DNA of 64,000 bases from Bacteroidia bacterium (GCA_025454955.1 JALONL010000014.1:62001-126000); one strand, 5' to 3'. Counted from the stretch's first letter, positions 26,924 through 35,069 are shown. Notes: generated by a model from the sequence alone, not told the origin. A program made the numbers and translations.

Positions 26924-27475
26924 ATGGACATCACAGAACAATTTTGTAAAATAGTTCGACAACGTTCGAAAGAAAACAAACAAGCAATTGGTTTACTTTC
27001 AAGAACTGGGCTGACTGGACAAGTTATGTCAGTTTTAAGACAGGAACTCGACTCAATGGTAAGAGTAATTTTCCTGCTAAGCCAAACAATTGACGAACGT
27101 GAGCATTTAATAAACCTGACCTTGACTGGGAAAAAATGGAAACTTAGAAGTAACGCTAATGTCACAGATAAACAAATGGTTGAACTAGCCGACACACTCA
27201 ACGGTTGGACAGAATCGGTTTACAAATTTGGTTGTGCATTTATTCACCTTTCTTCGTTTCATGACTATGTTTTCAACGACCCATTTGAAAATCTAGGACA
27301 AGATGAAATTGATTCAATCAAAACACACTTGAATAATTACCACGGTTTTCCGCTGACAACTGAATTAACAATGCAATCCATTTCATTTTATTTGCCAATG
27401 GTTTTTGACAAAATAGAAGGGAACTTAGAATGTTACATTCAAAACTTAGAACAGCGACAAACGACATTAATTTAA
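26924..27475 (+). CDS. unknown helical protein (cassette A, gene 2)
   Basis: The 183-residue protein starts at ATG 26924 (MDITEQFCKIVRQRSKENKQ), one base after the previous stop; an upstream ATG would overlap that gene by 44 bp. The sequence is mostly helical (MSVLRQELDSMVRVIFLLSQ, WTESVYKFGCAFIHLSSFHDY). It has an N-terminal arrangement reminiscent of HEPN-like or AbiV-like accessory proteins, but no RxxxxH motif is evident. AT-rich like its partner. The only gene-like neighbour downstream is the attC-like repeat at 27503. No function assigned. Confidence 0.7.
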   Translation: MDITEQFCKIVRQRSKENKQAIGLLSRTGLTGQVMSVLRQELDSMVRVIFLLSQTIDEREHLINLTLTGKKWKLRSNANVTDKQMVELADTLNGWTESVYKFGCAFIHLSSFHDYVFNDPFENLGQDEIDSIKTHLNNYHGFPLTTELTMQSISFYLPMVFDKIEGNLECYIQNLEQRQTTLI

Positions 27476-27502
27476 ACTAATGCGGACAGATAAAAGCACT
27501 AC

Positions 27503-27636
27503 TGGTAACAGCACCTACCCAAAAGGCGGGTTTTCGTGTTCCAAAGACAGTTTTGTGGTTAATCAAACATTAGTTTTTCAAATCAAGTTTTGTGGTAAAA
27601 GTCCCGACCTTCGGGTAGCTGCAAAACGTTATAACC
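27503..27636 (+). repeat. attC-like imperfect inverted repeat 1 (end of cassette A)
   Basis: The left end is GGTAACA followed by GCACCTACCCAAAAGGCGGG. The right end is GTCCCGACCTTCGGGTAGCT, then GC, AAAAC and GTTATAACC. The 20-bp arms match at 16 positions when one is reverse-complemented. About 70 bp of AT-rich sequence separates them. Length (~133 bp), position just after the gene, and the TAAC/GTTATA termini resemble integron attC sites. The spacer next to the GTTATA end is longer than next to the TAAC end, as in the two other copies. Confidence 0.6.
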
Positions 27637-27680
27637 GATAGCTGTCACAACTACAATTGTTTTATTTAATCTGGAATTAA

Positions 27681-30600
27681 ATGGTAAAGGAAGTGATAAT
27701 ATTATTGAACGAATCAGATCACAAGTCAAAGACTGGAAGTGTATTTGAATCGCTAGTTCGAAGCATTTTAGAAACCCAACAATATGAGGTAACTCAGAAT
27801 CTACATATTACTGGGCTCGAAATTGATTTATTTGCACAGCATAAGATAAAGAATGAACTTCTCTACGCTGAATGTAAGGCAAAAGAAAAGCCAAAATCCG
27901 ATGAAATAAAGAAATTCATTTTTTCTGTTGATTATGGTATAAATGATAAGAAACCAGATTATGCATATTTTATTCATACGCAGGAATTAGATAGACAAGC
28001 GGCTGGCCTCAAAATCCAGCTTGAAGAAACAAAGCGAAACGTCACATTTATAGGTCCTGAAAAAATCTTTGAGTTGTTAAGTGACAGCCAAAAAGTTAAG
28101 CCCTATGAAGAGAGATTTTTCTTCGGTAAAGAAGTTCTTAAGTTGATATTAGTATACAGTAATCATGGATATTTCTACGTTCCCATAATTCAAGACGGAA
28201 ATGTGCCACAGTTTTATTCTGTTTTAAATGCTAAAACACTTACTGCAGTAACTGAAATCGTTTTAGAAGACATTAAAAAGCAATTAAAAGAGGTTGCTGA
28301 CCTTGAATATATTGCTTTGGAAAGTCAAGAACCAAAACCAGACTTAGCCCCCCCACTTAGAGATACAGTTGTTCCAATTAGAGAGAGCGAAAACTGGTTT
28401 GATTATACACCTGCCTCTTTTCACCATTTTATAGGTCGTATGGGTATTCGCAGAAATCTAAAAGGATTTTTGGAAAAAATACGAACGAAACGGACTCAAA
28501 ATAGAATTTTCTTTTTAGACGGAAAGTCAGGATGGGGTAAAAGTTCCATTCTAGCTGAGTTAAAAGGAAGCAGTCAGGAATTACGATATTGGAAAGGTAG
28601 AATTTCGGTTCTCGCTGTCGATACTAGAAGCGCGAATAGTGCAAATTTTGTTGGACTTGCATTCAAGAAACTCGTTTCAGATAGCGTGGAAGATGGGTTT
28701 TTAGATAATGATATTTTCAAAGAAATAAAAATATCGTCACCTTATGACATCCTCTCTGATCAAACAATAAAACAACTGTTTTTAGAATTAAAAGCAAAGA
28801 AAAGACTTTTGGTTCTAGTATTTGATCAATTTGAAGATCAGTTTAGAAAAGAGAAGCTTTTTGATGCCTTTTATCGTTTTTGCCTTGACGTGGATTCCAT
28901 TAAGGAGAATTTAGTTGTGGGCTTTTCTTGGAAATCCGAGATTAATATACCGTTGGGTAATCCCGCATATCATAAATTTAACCAACTTAAAGACTTTGCA
29001 TATAAAATAACTGTTCCAGAATTTTCTCAAAATGATGCATTGCAAATTATTAAGCAACTGGAAAAGACAATTGGCGAGCCGCTCGGCAATGAACTTGAGA
29101 GGAAATTAATTGAAAGCTCTCAAGGTTTTCCGTGGTTCATAAAGAAGCTGTGCATCCATACATTAAAACAATTTGACTCTGGAAAGTCTGTAGATGAAAT
29201 TTCTGAAGCAGAACTTAATTGTAAAGATTTATTTGAGTACGATTTGCTAAATCTGACAGGAGAAGAAAAAAAAGCGTTAGACTATGTTGCGCAACGTGCC
29301 TTTGATGGATCGCCTTTTGAAATCTCTGAATTCGACAAAATAAGTCAAGAGACTATTGATGTACTAATAAATAAGAGGCTCATTATCAGAACTGGGAGCA
29401 CATATAATATCTATTGGGACATCTTTCGTGACTACGTTGTAACAAAGAAAATGCCCATCATTGGTGAAAGTTATATTCTGCGACAAAGCGGACGCGGTTG
29501 TTTAAATGCATTCCTGGCATTCAATAATGGAAGGTCGCTAAGCATTTCTGATATTGCAGGCAGCTTCCCATATGAAATCGCCGATAAATCACTCTTCAAT
29601 ATATTGCTTGAATTGCGTTCAATTGGTTTAATACGAAAGCTTAAGGGACAAGACGTATTTGAATTGACGAATAAGACTCGCGAAGTAACTGAATCTTTCT
29701 TTAAGGAGTATATAACTGAAAAGTTCAAAAATTACACACCTTTATTGGAGCTCGAAAAAATCAACAAAAGTAAAATTGAACTTACAGACATAATTTCGGT
29801 TCTAAAATCCATTTTTAAGACCGAGAGTTTTGAGGAGGAAACATGGGAGGCATATGCCAAGAACTTATTAATTTGGTTCAATCTAAGCAATTTGGAGATA
29901 AAGAATAGATTAGTTGAGCTTCGCAGGGGACGAGGTGCCGGGATAAGTTCAATAAGTGATCGAAAAAACCAAATTCCATTCTATAGCCCAAGCTTAATTA
30001 TTAAGGAATTTGAGAATTTTATAAAAAACAAAGAAGTTGATGATAGGAAATTTAGAGACTTTCTGCTTTTTGAACTTGTAACTGTTGACGAGGATATTTT
30101 AATCGATCCGACAAAAGACAACATAATTCAACATTTATCCAAAAAGGCGGAAGAAATGCACTTTATAAAACACGCCTCAGACATTGTTAGAAATGTTAGA
30201 AACATTAAATCGGATCAGTTCATAATAGAGTGCCCTGAGATTTTCGAGAATTACAATACTCAGGTTTCTAAACGCCAACGTGCGACAATTATTTTGGCCT
30301 GGGCTCAATTTTTGGTTAGGGTTGGGGAAGGTAAATGGACAAATCAAATAACACGAAGTGGAAATAGTAGCGGAAAATACTATCTAACTAATAGTCCAGA
30401 AAAGGTCTTGAACTTGCTTGGTGAAATAGACGCTGGACAAGTTCAATTTACGAAAGATGCTAGAAAATTGAGAGACTTACAGTATATTGGGCTTGTAAAT
30501 CTCGATGGTGAAAGTTGTAGGCTTACTGATTTGGGGCTGACGATTCTCAACTCACAAAATCCAGAAAAAGAACTAGCTGGCGTTGCAAACTCAAATTCTG

Positions 30601-30779
30601 CTATCGCCGCTTTTCGCGTAACCTTCAATATGTCAGACAAAAAGCGAAGAAAAAGAAGCGAGTTATTAGAGGTCTTTCAACCAATGTTTCCCGGTTTACT
30701 ACCTTCTTCCACTTATACTAAAATAAGTATTTACAATTCATGGAATAAATTCATTAGTCTTCATTTACAGGAAAGTTAA
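27681..30779 (+). CDS. Mrr-like nuclease + STAND-like NTPase, candidate defence protein (cassette B)
   Basis: The 1032-residue protein shows three regions. Residues ~15-140 are a restriction-endonuclease fold: FESLVRSILETQQYEV, GLEIDLFAQ (D49) and YAECKAK (E64, K66), the D...ExK pattern of Mrr-like PD-(D/E)XK nucleases. Residues ~250-480 are a P-loop NTPase: FIGRMGIRRNL, Walker A GKSGWGKSS at 281-289, Walker B LLVLVFDQFED at 376-386. The remaining ~550 residues are helical, with winged-helix-like stretches (LRDLQYIGLVNLDGESCRLT). Nuclease-NTPase-sensor order is that of Avs/STAND antiviral proteins, which cut DNA on sensing a phage protein. The gene is AT-rich and flanked by attC-like repeats. 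Defence function is inferred. Confidence 0.85.
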   Translation: MVKEVIILLNESDHKSKTGSVFESLVRSILETQQYEVTQNLHITGLEIDLFAQHKIKNELLYAECKAKEKPKSDEIKKFIFSVDYGINDKKPDYAYFIHTQELDRQAAGLKIQLEETKRNVTFIGPEKIFELLSDSQKVKPYEERFFFGKEVLKLILVYSNHGYFYVPIIQDGNVPQFYSVLNAKTLTAVTEIVLEDIKKQLKEVADLEYIALESQEPKPDLAPPLRDTVVPIRESENWFDYTPASFHHFIGRMGIRRNLKGFLEKIRTKRTQNRIFFLDGKSGWGKSSILAELKGSSQELRYWKGRISVLAVDTRSANSANFVGLAFKKLVSDSVEDGFLDNDIFKEIKISSPYDILSDQTIKQLFLELKAKKRLLVLVFDQFEDQFRKEKLFDAFYRFCLDVDSIKENLVVGFSWKSEINIPLGNPAYHKFNQLKDFAYKITVPEFSQNDALQIIKQLEKTIGEPLGNELERKLIESSQGFPWFIKKLCIHTLKQFDSGKSVDEISEAELNCKDLFEYDLLNLTGEEKKALDYVAQRAFDGSPFEISEFDKISQETIDVLINKRLIIRTGSTYNIYWDIFRDYVVTKKMPIIGESYILRQSGRGCLNAFLAFNNGRSLSISDIAGSFPYEIADKSLFNILLELRSIGLIRKLKGQDVFELTNKTREVTESFFKEYITEKFKNYTPLLELEKINKSKIELTDIISVLKSIFKTESFEEETWEAYAKNLLIWFNLSNLEIKNRLVELRRGRGAGISSISDRKNQIPFYSPSLIIKEFENFIKNKEVDDRKFRDFLLFELVTVDEDILIDPTKDNIIQHLSKKAEEMHFIKHASDIVRNVRNIKSDQFIIECPEIFENYNTQVSKRQRATIILAWAQFLVRVGEGKWTNQITRSGNSSGKYYLTNSPEKVLNLLGEIDAGQVQFTKDARKLRDLQYIGLVNLDGESCRLTDLGLTILNSQNPEKELAGVANSNSAIAAFRVTFNMSDKKRRKRSELLEVFQPMFPGLLPSSTYTKISIYNSWNKFISLHLQES

Positions 30780-30791
30780 ATCGACGCTACC

Positions 30792-30926
30792 GGTTATAAC
30801 ATCGGTTTGGCAATATGGCGGCTGAAGTACTTATATGATATATTTGTGCAGAGTTCAACAGTAGTAATTCTATTGAACTTTTGTGCTCAAAATCCGCCAC
30901 ATCGCCAAGCCGAAAACCGTTATAGG
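30792..30926 (+). repeat. attC-like imperfect inverted repeat 2 (end of cassette B)
   Basis: The left end is GTTATAAC, ATC, then GGTTTGGCAATATGGCGG. The right end is CCGCCACATCGCCAAGCC, then GAAAACC and GTTATAG. The 18-bp arms pair with three mismatches, all of them wobble-compatible transitions, and TATAAC pairs with GTTATA. Length ~135 bp. It begins 12 bp after the STAND gene stop codon. A TATATTTG promoter element (30839-30846) in its middle may drive the following lipoprotein gene. Confidence 0.65.
30839..30846 (+). promoter_or_regulatory. TAnnTTTG element inside attC-like repeat 2
   Basis: TATATTTG, 87 nt before the lipoprotein ATG at 30934. It is a candidate promoter carried by the recombination-site-like repeat. 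Confidence 0.4.
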
Positions 30927-30933
30927 TGATTTT

Positions 30934-31551
30934 ATGAAGACCATACTAATTATATTAATCTTTACATTGACTGCTTGTTCAAGTCCAACGGACAAACAAA
31001 CCAGTGACAATTCGAAAGACTCGTTATTTCAAGTCTCCGACACGATAAATCATGAGACAAAAGACATTTTGAGAACAAATGGTGACCGGGAATATATTGA
31101 CAGTGCCAATTTTCAAATCATTCGAGGAAAATACGTTTCTGGAAATAAATTCATTGACGTATATGAAAACAAGTTAACAAAGCTTGATAACTGGAAAGAA
31201 TATTATGAAAATGGACAACTAAAGGCAGAGGGAATAATGACTAATGGCAATCACATATATGTTGGAATTTGGAAATATTATTCGAATTTAGGTAAGGTTG
31301 ACAGTATGATTGACCACGACAAAAAATATCCTATTTCTTATTATTCTGCTTTAAGGATAGCAGAGAAGAAAGGGTTTAAAATGCCTGATATGGAAGTTAC
31401 ATTAAAGGTCGACAGCTTGAATACTTATTGGCAAATAGCAAGGTGGACAGAAAACGAAAACCATGGCGGACGAACAGCGGAAGCAATACTAATTGACACT
31501 AGGACAGGCAAGGTGACTAAGCCAAAATATCAACTTATCAGCATTGATTGA
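30934..31551 (+). CDS. lipoprotein, unknown (cassette C)
   Basis: The 205-residue protein starts at ATG 30934 (MKTILIILIFTLTACSSPTD). It has a lipoprotein signal with lipobox LTAC, so it is probably lipidated and placed in the inner or outer membrane. An earlier in-frame ATG at 30883 lies within the attC-like repeat and is rejected. The centre has a YwqK/MORN-like phrase (NWKEYYENGQLKAEGIMTNG ... GIWKYYSNLGKVDSM). The end (SALRIAEKKGFKMPDMEVTLK ... RTAEAILIDTRTGKV) resembles a PepSY-type segment. AT-rich, flanked on both sides by attC-like repeats. Confidence 0.8.
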   Translation: MKTILIILIFTLTACSSPTDKQTSDNSKDSLFQVSDTINHETKDILRTNGDREYIDSANFQIIRGKYVSGNKFIDVYENKLTKLDNWKEYYENGQLKAEGIMTNGNHIYVGIWKYYSNLGKVDSMIDHDKKYPISYYSALRIAEKKGFKMPDMEVTLKVDSLNTYWQIARWTENENHGGRTAEAILIDTRTGKVTKPKYQLISID

Positions 31552-31565
31552 CGATGAGAAAAAAC

Positions 31566-31699
31566 ACCTATAACAGGCGTTTGGCAAAAAACGGGGGCAA
31601 TGCTTAATTGGAGCTTTGGTTTTCAAATTTACTTTACTGCTAAATTGAAAGTAATTGCTTCTAAATCCGCCACTTCACCAAGCTGCAAACCGTTATCAA
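31566..31699 (+). repeat. attC-like imperfect inverted repeat 3 (end of cassette C)
   Basis: The left end is CCTATAACAGGC, then GTTTGGCAAAAAACGGGGGC. The right end is CCGCCACTTCACCAAGC, TGCAAACC, GTTATC. Right arms of repeats 2 and 3 are nearly the same (AAATCCGCCAC.TC.CCAAGC.G.AAACCGTTAT), while left arms differ more. Length ~134 bp, 15 bp after the lipoprotein gene. Confidence 0.6.
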
Positions 31700-31756
31700 C
31701 TCGTATCTCATATAAATCTCATCACCCCTAAAAAACTCCTGCAAAAATACCCCGCA

Positions 31757-32134
31757 ATGAATCCACTGGTATTAACCATAGATAATGAACAATACAAAGT
31801 AACATCCCTCACCGAATTAAACACCCTCTTACAAAACACCAAAAACAAAGCCCACATAGAATACAGCATTACAGGCCACGGCGAAACAAGCATCATAGTT
31901 CTCATGAATAGCCGTTTTGCAATGGCCACATATTTCAGATTTTCGGGCGACAGCGGATTAACCACTCACAACCCAAACGGGAATGAGGATGTTGCATATT
32001 TTACGCTTGCAAATGGACAAGAAGACGAATACCCCAACAGCCTATTGGTTGACAAACCACAAGGCTATGAAATATTAGCTCACTACTTTTTAACCGGCGA
32101 AAATTATGATCGCATAAAATGGATTGAAGAATAA
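31757..32134 (+). CDS. Imm1-like immunity protein, orphan
   Basis: The 125-residue protein starts at ATG 31757 (MNPLVLTIDNEQYKVTSLTE); an in-frame ATG at 31655 lies inside the attC-like repeat. The pattern of a short strand, helix (LNTLLQNTK), IEYSITGHGETSIIVLMN, an acidic strand region, and a C-terminal YEILAHYFLTGENYDRIKWIEE fits the Imm1 family. Imm1 proteins neutralise nuclease or deaminase toxins of polymorphic toxin systems. No toxin gene lies beside it. It follows the third attC-like repeat but is not itself followed by one, so it may be the last, incomplete cassette or a resident gene. Confidence 0.7.
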   Translation: MNPLVLTIDNEQYKVTSLTELNTLLQNTKNKAHIEYSITGHGETSIIVLMNSRFAMATYFRFSGDSGLTTHNPNGNEDVAYFTLANGQEDEYPNSLLVDKPQGYEILAHYFLTGENYDRIKWIEE

Positions 32135-32183
32135 AGGCTCTGAAGCATTTTTGAGATGTACACCGGAAATATGTACTTCCAGA

Positions 32184-32726
32184 CTATACTTTAGCGTAAG
32201 CCCGATACTTCCTCCTCACCCACCCATAATACACCGCGCAAACACTCACCAAAATCCCCCCATACACCAACCCCGCCGAATGCACACTCCGGTACCCCTC
32301 CGAAGTCCAGATCAACACCCACATCACCGTAGAAAACACACCCGCCACCGAAAGGCTGATTACCAGCAAATGCCCAAAATACGCGTGCAAATGCGCCGCT
32401 TTCTTAGGAAACTGCACACACATTTTCCACCACGGCGTTTTACGTCCGGTGGCTACGTACCCGGCAAACTCGCTCAGGCTCATCCCCTTCTCTGCCGGAA
32501 AAATGCTGTAGCTGCCAAACAGGGCTTTGTAGTAGGCATACATCACATACACACACACCGCGCCCAGCAAAAGCAGCAGTGGCAGCCAGCTCAGGCCGAA
32601 GACGCTTACCAGCGGACTGGCTTCTTTCTGCAAATCGGGGGTGTGCTGCCAGGTGGCGTAGGCATCGAACGAGCGGGAAACGAGAATCCATGCCGTGGCG
32701 AGGATGTAGCGGGTTGATTTTTTCAT
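32184..32726 (-). CDS. multi-pass membrane protein, unknown
   Basis: The 180-residue protein starts at ATG 32726 (MKKSTRYILATAWILVSRSF); the frame continues upstream but through non-coding-looking sequence. Four hydrophobic segments are visible: residues ~5-22, ~45-65 (LSWLPLLLLLGAVCVYVMY), ~110-135 (YFGHLLVISLSVAGVFSTVMWVLIW) and ~145-165. A basic C-terminus (GWVRRKYRAYAKV) follows. I recognise no family. Base composition returns to that of the housekeeping genes, so the AT-rich island ends just before this gene. Confidence 0.7.
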   Translation of the reverse strand: MKKSTRYILATAWILVSRSFDAYATWQHTPDLQKEASPLVSVFGLSWLPLLLLLGAVCVYVMYAYYKALFGSYSIFPAEKGMSLSEFAGYVATGRKTPWWKMCVQFPKKAAHLHAYFGHLLVISLSVAGVFSTVMWVLIWTSEGYRSVHSAGLVYGGILVSVCAVYYGWVRRKYRAYAKV

Positions 32727-32887
32727 AAAGCAGCGTTGTTTAGCGCAAAGAAAAAGGATGCGCGGTAAAACGGCGGGCAAATGTGACAGGCGGCTACGCT
32801 TATTGGTTAGTGGAAAACGGCGGGGCGGTTTATTCGGGAATTTTAACAGAAGCAGAGGTGAAGCGGTATTTACCAGCCAATCCGCTT

Positions 32888-32913
32888 TAAAGTGGTCGAA
32901 TTCGACCACTTTA
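32888..32913. repeat. perfect 26-bp palindrome, possible operator
   Basis: TAAAGTGGTCGAA is followed directly by its exact complement TTCGACCACTTTA. It lies between the divergent membrane-protein and thiolase genes, ~90 bp upstream of the thiolase -7 element. A loop-free palindrome suits a dimeric DNA-binding protein better than a terminator. Otherwise the 32727-33039 gap holds only the thiolase promoter. Confidence 0.6.
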
Positions 32914-32999
32914 TCATGAATCTACTTTTCATTGTTTTACAATTACGCACGAAGTTTTCCGCAGATACACCTCGCCTGCTTCCTCCCGAAGTAAATCCT

Positions 33000-33007
33000 T
33001 ACCTTTG
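33000..33007 (+). promoter_or_regulatory. TAnnTTTG -7 element of the thiolase gene
   Basis: TACCTTTG, 32 nt before the ATG at 33040. Confidence 0.6.
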
Positions 33008-33039
33008 CCCCGTTTTCTAAAACGCGAAAAAATCAACGT

Positions 33040-34215
33040 ATGAAAGAAGTATATATCGTTTCGGCCGTGCGCACACCCATTGGCGCTTTTGGCGGGGCTT
33101 TTGCCGATGTTCCGGCCACCAAATTAGGCGCGGCGGCCATTAAAGGCGCTGTAGAACGTGCTGGCATCGACCCGAACATGATTGAAGAAGTGTTTATGGG
33201 CAGCGTGCTGCAGGCCAATCTGGGTCAGGCGCCCGCACGTCAGGCCGCCAAGTTTGCCGGACTGCCCGACCATGTGCGCTGCACCACGGTGAACAAAGTG
33301 TGTGCTTCGGGCATGAAATCGGTGATGTTTGGGGTGCAAAGCATCCTCCTGGGCGATAACGACGTGGTGGTGGCCGGTGGCATGGAAAACATGTCGGCCA
33401 CGCCTTACTACGTGGAAAAAGGACGCTACGGCCACAAATACGGCCACGGGCAATTGCTCGACGCCATTGTGAAAGACGGCCTCACCGATGTGTATCACAA
33501 CAACCTCATGGGCAACTCGGCCGAGCTTTGCGCGGCCACCTATAACATTGGCCGCGAAGCACAGGATGCCTACGCCATTGAATCATACAAACGCTCGGCG
33601 GCAGCCTGGGCGGCTGGTAAGTTTGCCGACGAAATTGTGCCCGTAACCGTGGCCACCCGCAAAGGCGAAGTGGTGATTGCCGAAGACGAAGAGTACAAAA
33701 ACGTATTCTTCGACAAAATCCCCACCCTGAAACCCGTGTTTCAGAAAGACGGCACCGTTACAGCCGCCAACGCATCGACCATAAACGACGGTGCCGCCGC
33801 ACTGGTGCTCATGAGTGCCGACAAGGCCAAAGCACTTGGCATTAAGCCCTTAGCCATTATCCGCAGCTATGCCGATGCCGAGCAGGCTCCCGAGTGGTTT
33901 ACCACCACCCCGTCGAAAGCCATTCCCCGCGCACTCGAAAAAGCCGGACTCACCGCCGATGATATTTCATTCTACGAAATAAACGAAGCCTTTTCGGTGG
34001 TGGCCTTGGCCAACCTGCAACTGCTGGGGCTTGATGCAGCCAAAGTAAACGTAAATGGCGGCGCGGTGGCACTGGGTCACCCGCTGGGCTGCTCGGGCGC
34101 ACGCATATTGGTTACGCTCCTGCATGTGCTCAAGCAAAACGGTGCGCGCTACGGTGCGGCCGGTATTTGCAACGGCGGCGGCGGCGGCAGTGCCATGGTT
34201 ATTGAAAACGTGTAA
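33040..34215 (+). CDS. acetyl-CoA acetyltransferase (thiolase)
   Basis: The 391-residue protein is full length for a biosynthetic-type thiolase, which condenses two acetyl-CoA to acetoacetyl-CoA (or the reverse). Catalytic residues are in place: Cys88 in NKVCASGMKS, the NEAF motif, His347 in GGAVALGHPLGCSG, and Cys377 in GICNGGGGGSA. The VFMGSVLQANLGQAPARQAA segment is typical of the AtoB/PhaA group. It is probably cytosolic and monocistronic, bounded by its own promoter and a strong terminator at 34232. Direction of flux (ketone/PHB-like synthesis or fatty-acid/amino-acid breakdown) cannot be told from context. Confidence 0.95.
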   Translation: MKEVYIVSAVRTPIGAFGGAFADVPATKLGAAAIKGAVERAGIDPNMIEEVFMGSVLQANLGQAPARQAAKFAGLPDHVRCTTVNKVCASGMKSVMFGVQSILLGDNDVVVAGGMENMSATPYYVEKGRYGHKYGHGQLLDAIVKDGLTDVYHNNLMGNSAELCAATYNIGREAQDAYAIESYKRSAAAWAAGKFADEIVPVTVATRKGEVVIAEDEEYKNVFFDKIPTLKPVFQKDGTVTAANASTINDGAAALVLMSADKAKALGIKPLAIIRSYADAEQAPEWFTTTPSKAIPRALEKAGLTADDISFYEINEAFSVVALANLQLLGLDAAKVNVNGGAVALGHPLGCSGARILVTLLHVLKQNGARYGAAGICNGGGGGSAMVIENV

Positions 34216-34231
34216 AACTATGCTGATAACT

Positions 34232-34269
34232 GAACGCGGCTGCCTTTACGGGGGCCGCGTTCGTTTTTA
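34232..34269 (+). terminator. terminator after the thiolase gene
   Basis: A 9-bp stem GAACGCGGC / GCCGCGTTC with a 13-nt loop is followed by GTTTTTA. Confidence 0.85.
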
Positions 34270-34277
34270 TACATTTG
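34270..34277 (+). promoter_or_regulatory. TAnnTTTG -7 element of the NlpC/P60 gene
   Basis: TACATTTG ends 6 nt before the ATG at 34284 and starts right at the end of the thiolase terminator. It overlaps the alternative start at 34275 and argues against that start. Confidence 0.65.
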
Positions 34278-34283
34278 CTGCGT

Positions 34284-35069
34284 ATGTACGGAGTTTGCCA
34301 CCTCAGCGCCGCTGCCTGCCGCCGCGAATCATCTGACCGGAGTGAGATGGTGACGCAATTGCTCTTTGGCGATGCGTTTGAAGTGTTGGAACAACGCGAT
34401 GGCTGGCACCGCATCATTACCGCCTGGGATCACTACGAATGCTGGATCGACCGCAAGCAGTACCTGCCCGTGGGCAAAGCCACTTTCGACAACCTCCGCC
34501 GCAATCCGGCCCCGGTAACCACCGACCTCATTACCATTATTACCGACACCGAAACGCAGATTTCGTTTCCCGTCACACTCGGCAGTTCGCTGCCCTACTA
34601 CCACAGCGGGCAATGCCAGATTGAAGACCGCGTGTTTCTGGTGGACGGAAACGTAAAACCGTTTGAGCTTGACACCGTGCCCGAACGCCAGGCATTGGTG
34701 GACACCGCCCTGCTGTTTATGAATGCGCCCTACCTCTGGGGCGGACGAACCCCGCTCGGACTCGACTGCTCGGGCTTTGTGCAACTTGTGTTTAAGGCAA
34801 ACAACATGCAGCTCAAACGCGATGCCTACCAGCAGGTGGAACCCGGTTTCGCGCTTAGCTTTGTGGAAGAAGCCCAGGCCGGCGACCTCGCCTTTTTCGA
34901 CAACGAAGAAGGCCGTATTGTACACGTAGGCATGGTCATTGATCCCAACAAAATCATCCACGCCTCCGGCCGCGTTCGCATTGATCCGTTTGACCATTAC
35001 GGCATTTTTACACCCGAGCGCGGCGGATATACACACAACCTGCGCATCATCAAAAACATATTGGGATAA
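34284..35069 (+). CDS. NlpC/P60 family peptidoglycan hydrolase with SH3-like domains
   Basis: The 261-residue protein begins MYGVCHLSAAACRRESSDRS, an SH3-like region lacking a signal peptide. A second beta-rich region is followed by an NlpC/P60 cysteine-peptidase domain in the last ~125 residues: PYLWGGRTPLGLDCSGFVQ with catalytic Cys162, GRIVHVGMVID with His214, and IIHASGRVRID. Such enzymes cleave D-Glu-mesoDAP bonds in peptidoglycan, often acting on recycled peptides when cytoplasmic. The missing signal peptide fits a cytoplasmic or unusually exported enzyme. Confidence 0.92.
   Translation: MYGVCHLSAAACRRESSDRSEMVTQLLFGDAFEVLEQRDGWHRIITAWDHYECWIDRKQYLPVGKATFDNLRRNPAPVTTDLITIITDTETQISFPVTLGSSLPYYHSGQCQIEDRVFLVDGNVKPFELDTVPERQALVDTALLFMNAPYLWGGRTPLGLDCSGFVQLVFKANNMQLKRDAYQQVEPGFALSFVEEAQAGDLAFFDNEEGRIVHVGMVIDPNKIIHASGRVRIDPFDHYGIFTPERGGYTHNLRIIKNILG

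Noticed and set aside
30883..30933. Upstream start for the cassette C lipoprotein
   Set aside because: It would place 17 residues from the attC-like repeat before a perfect lipoprotein signal peptide.
32184..32909. Long version of the membrane protein starting at 32909
   Set aside because: The extra 61 residues run through the 26-bp palindrome and intergenic DNA; the ATG at 32726 gives a normal N-terminus.
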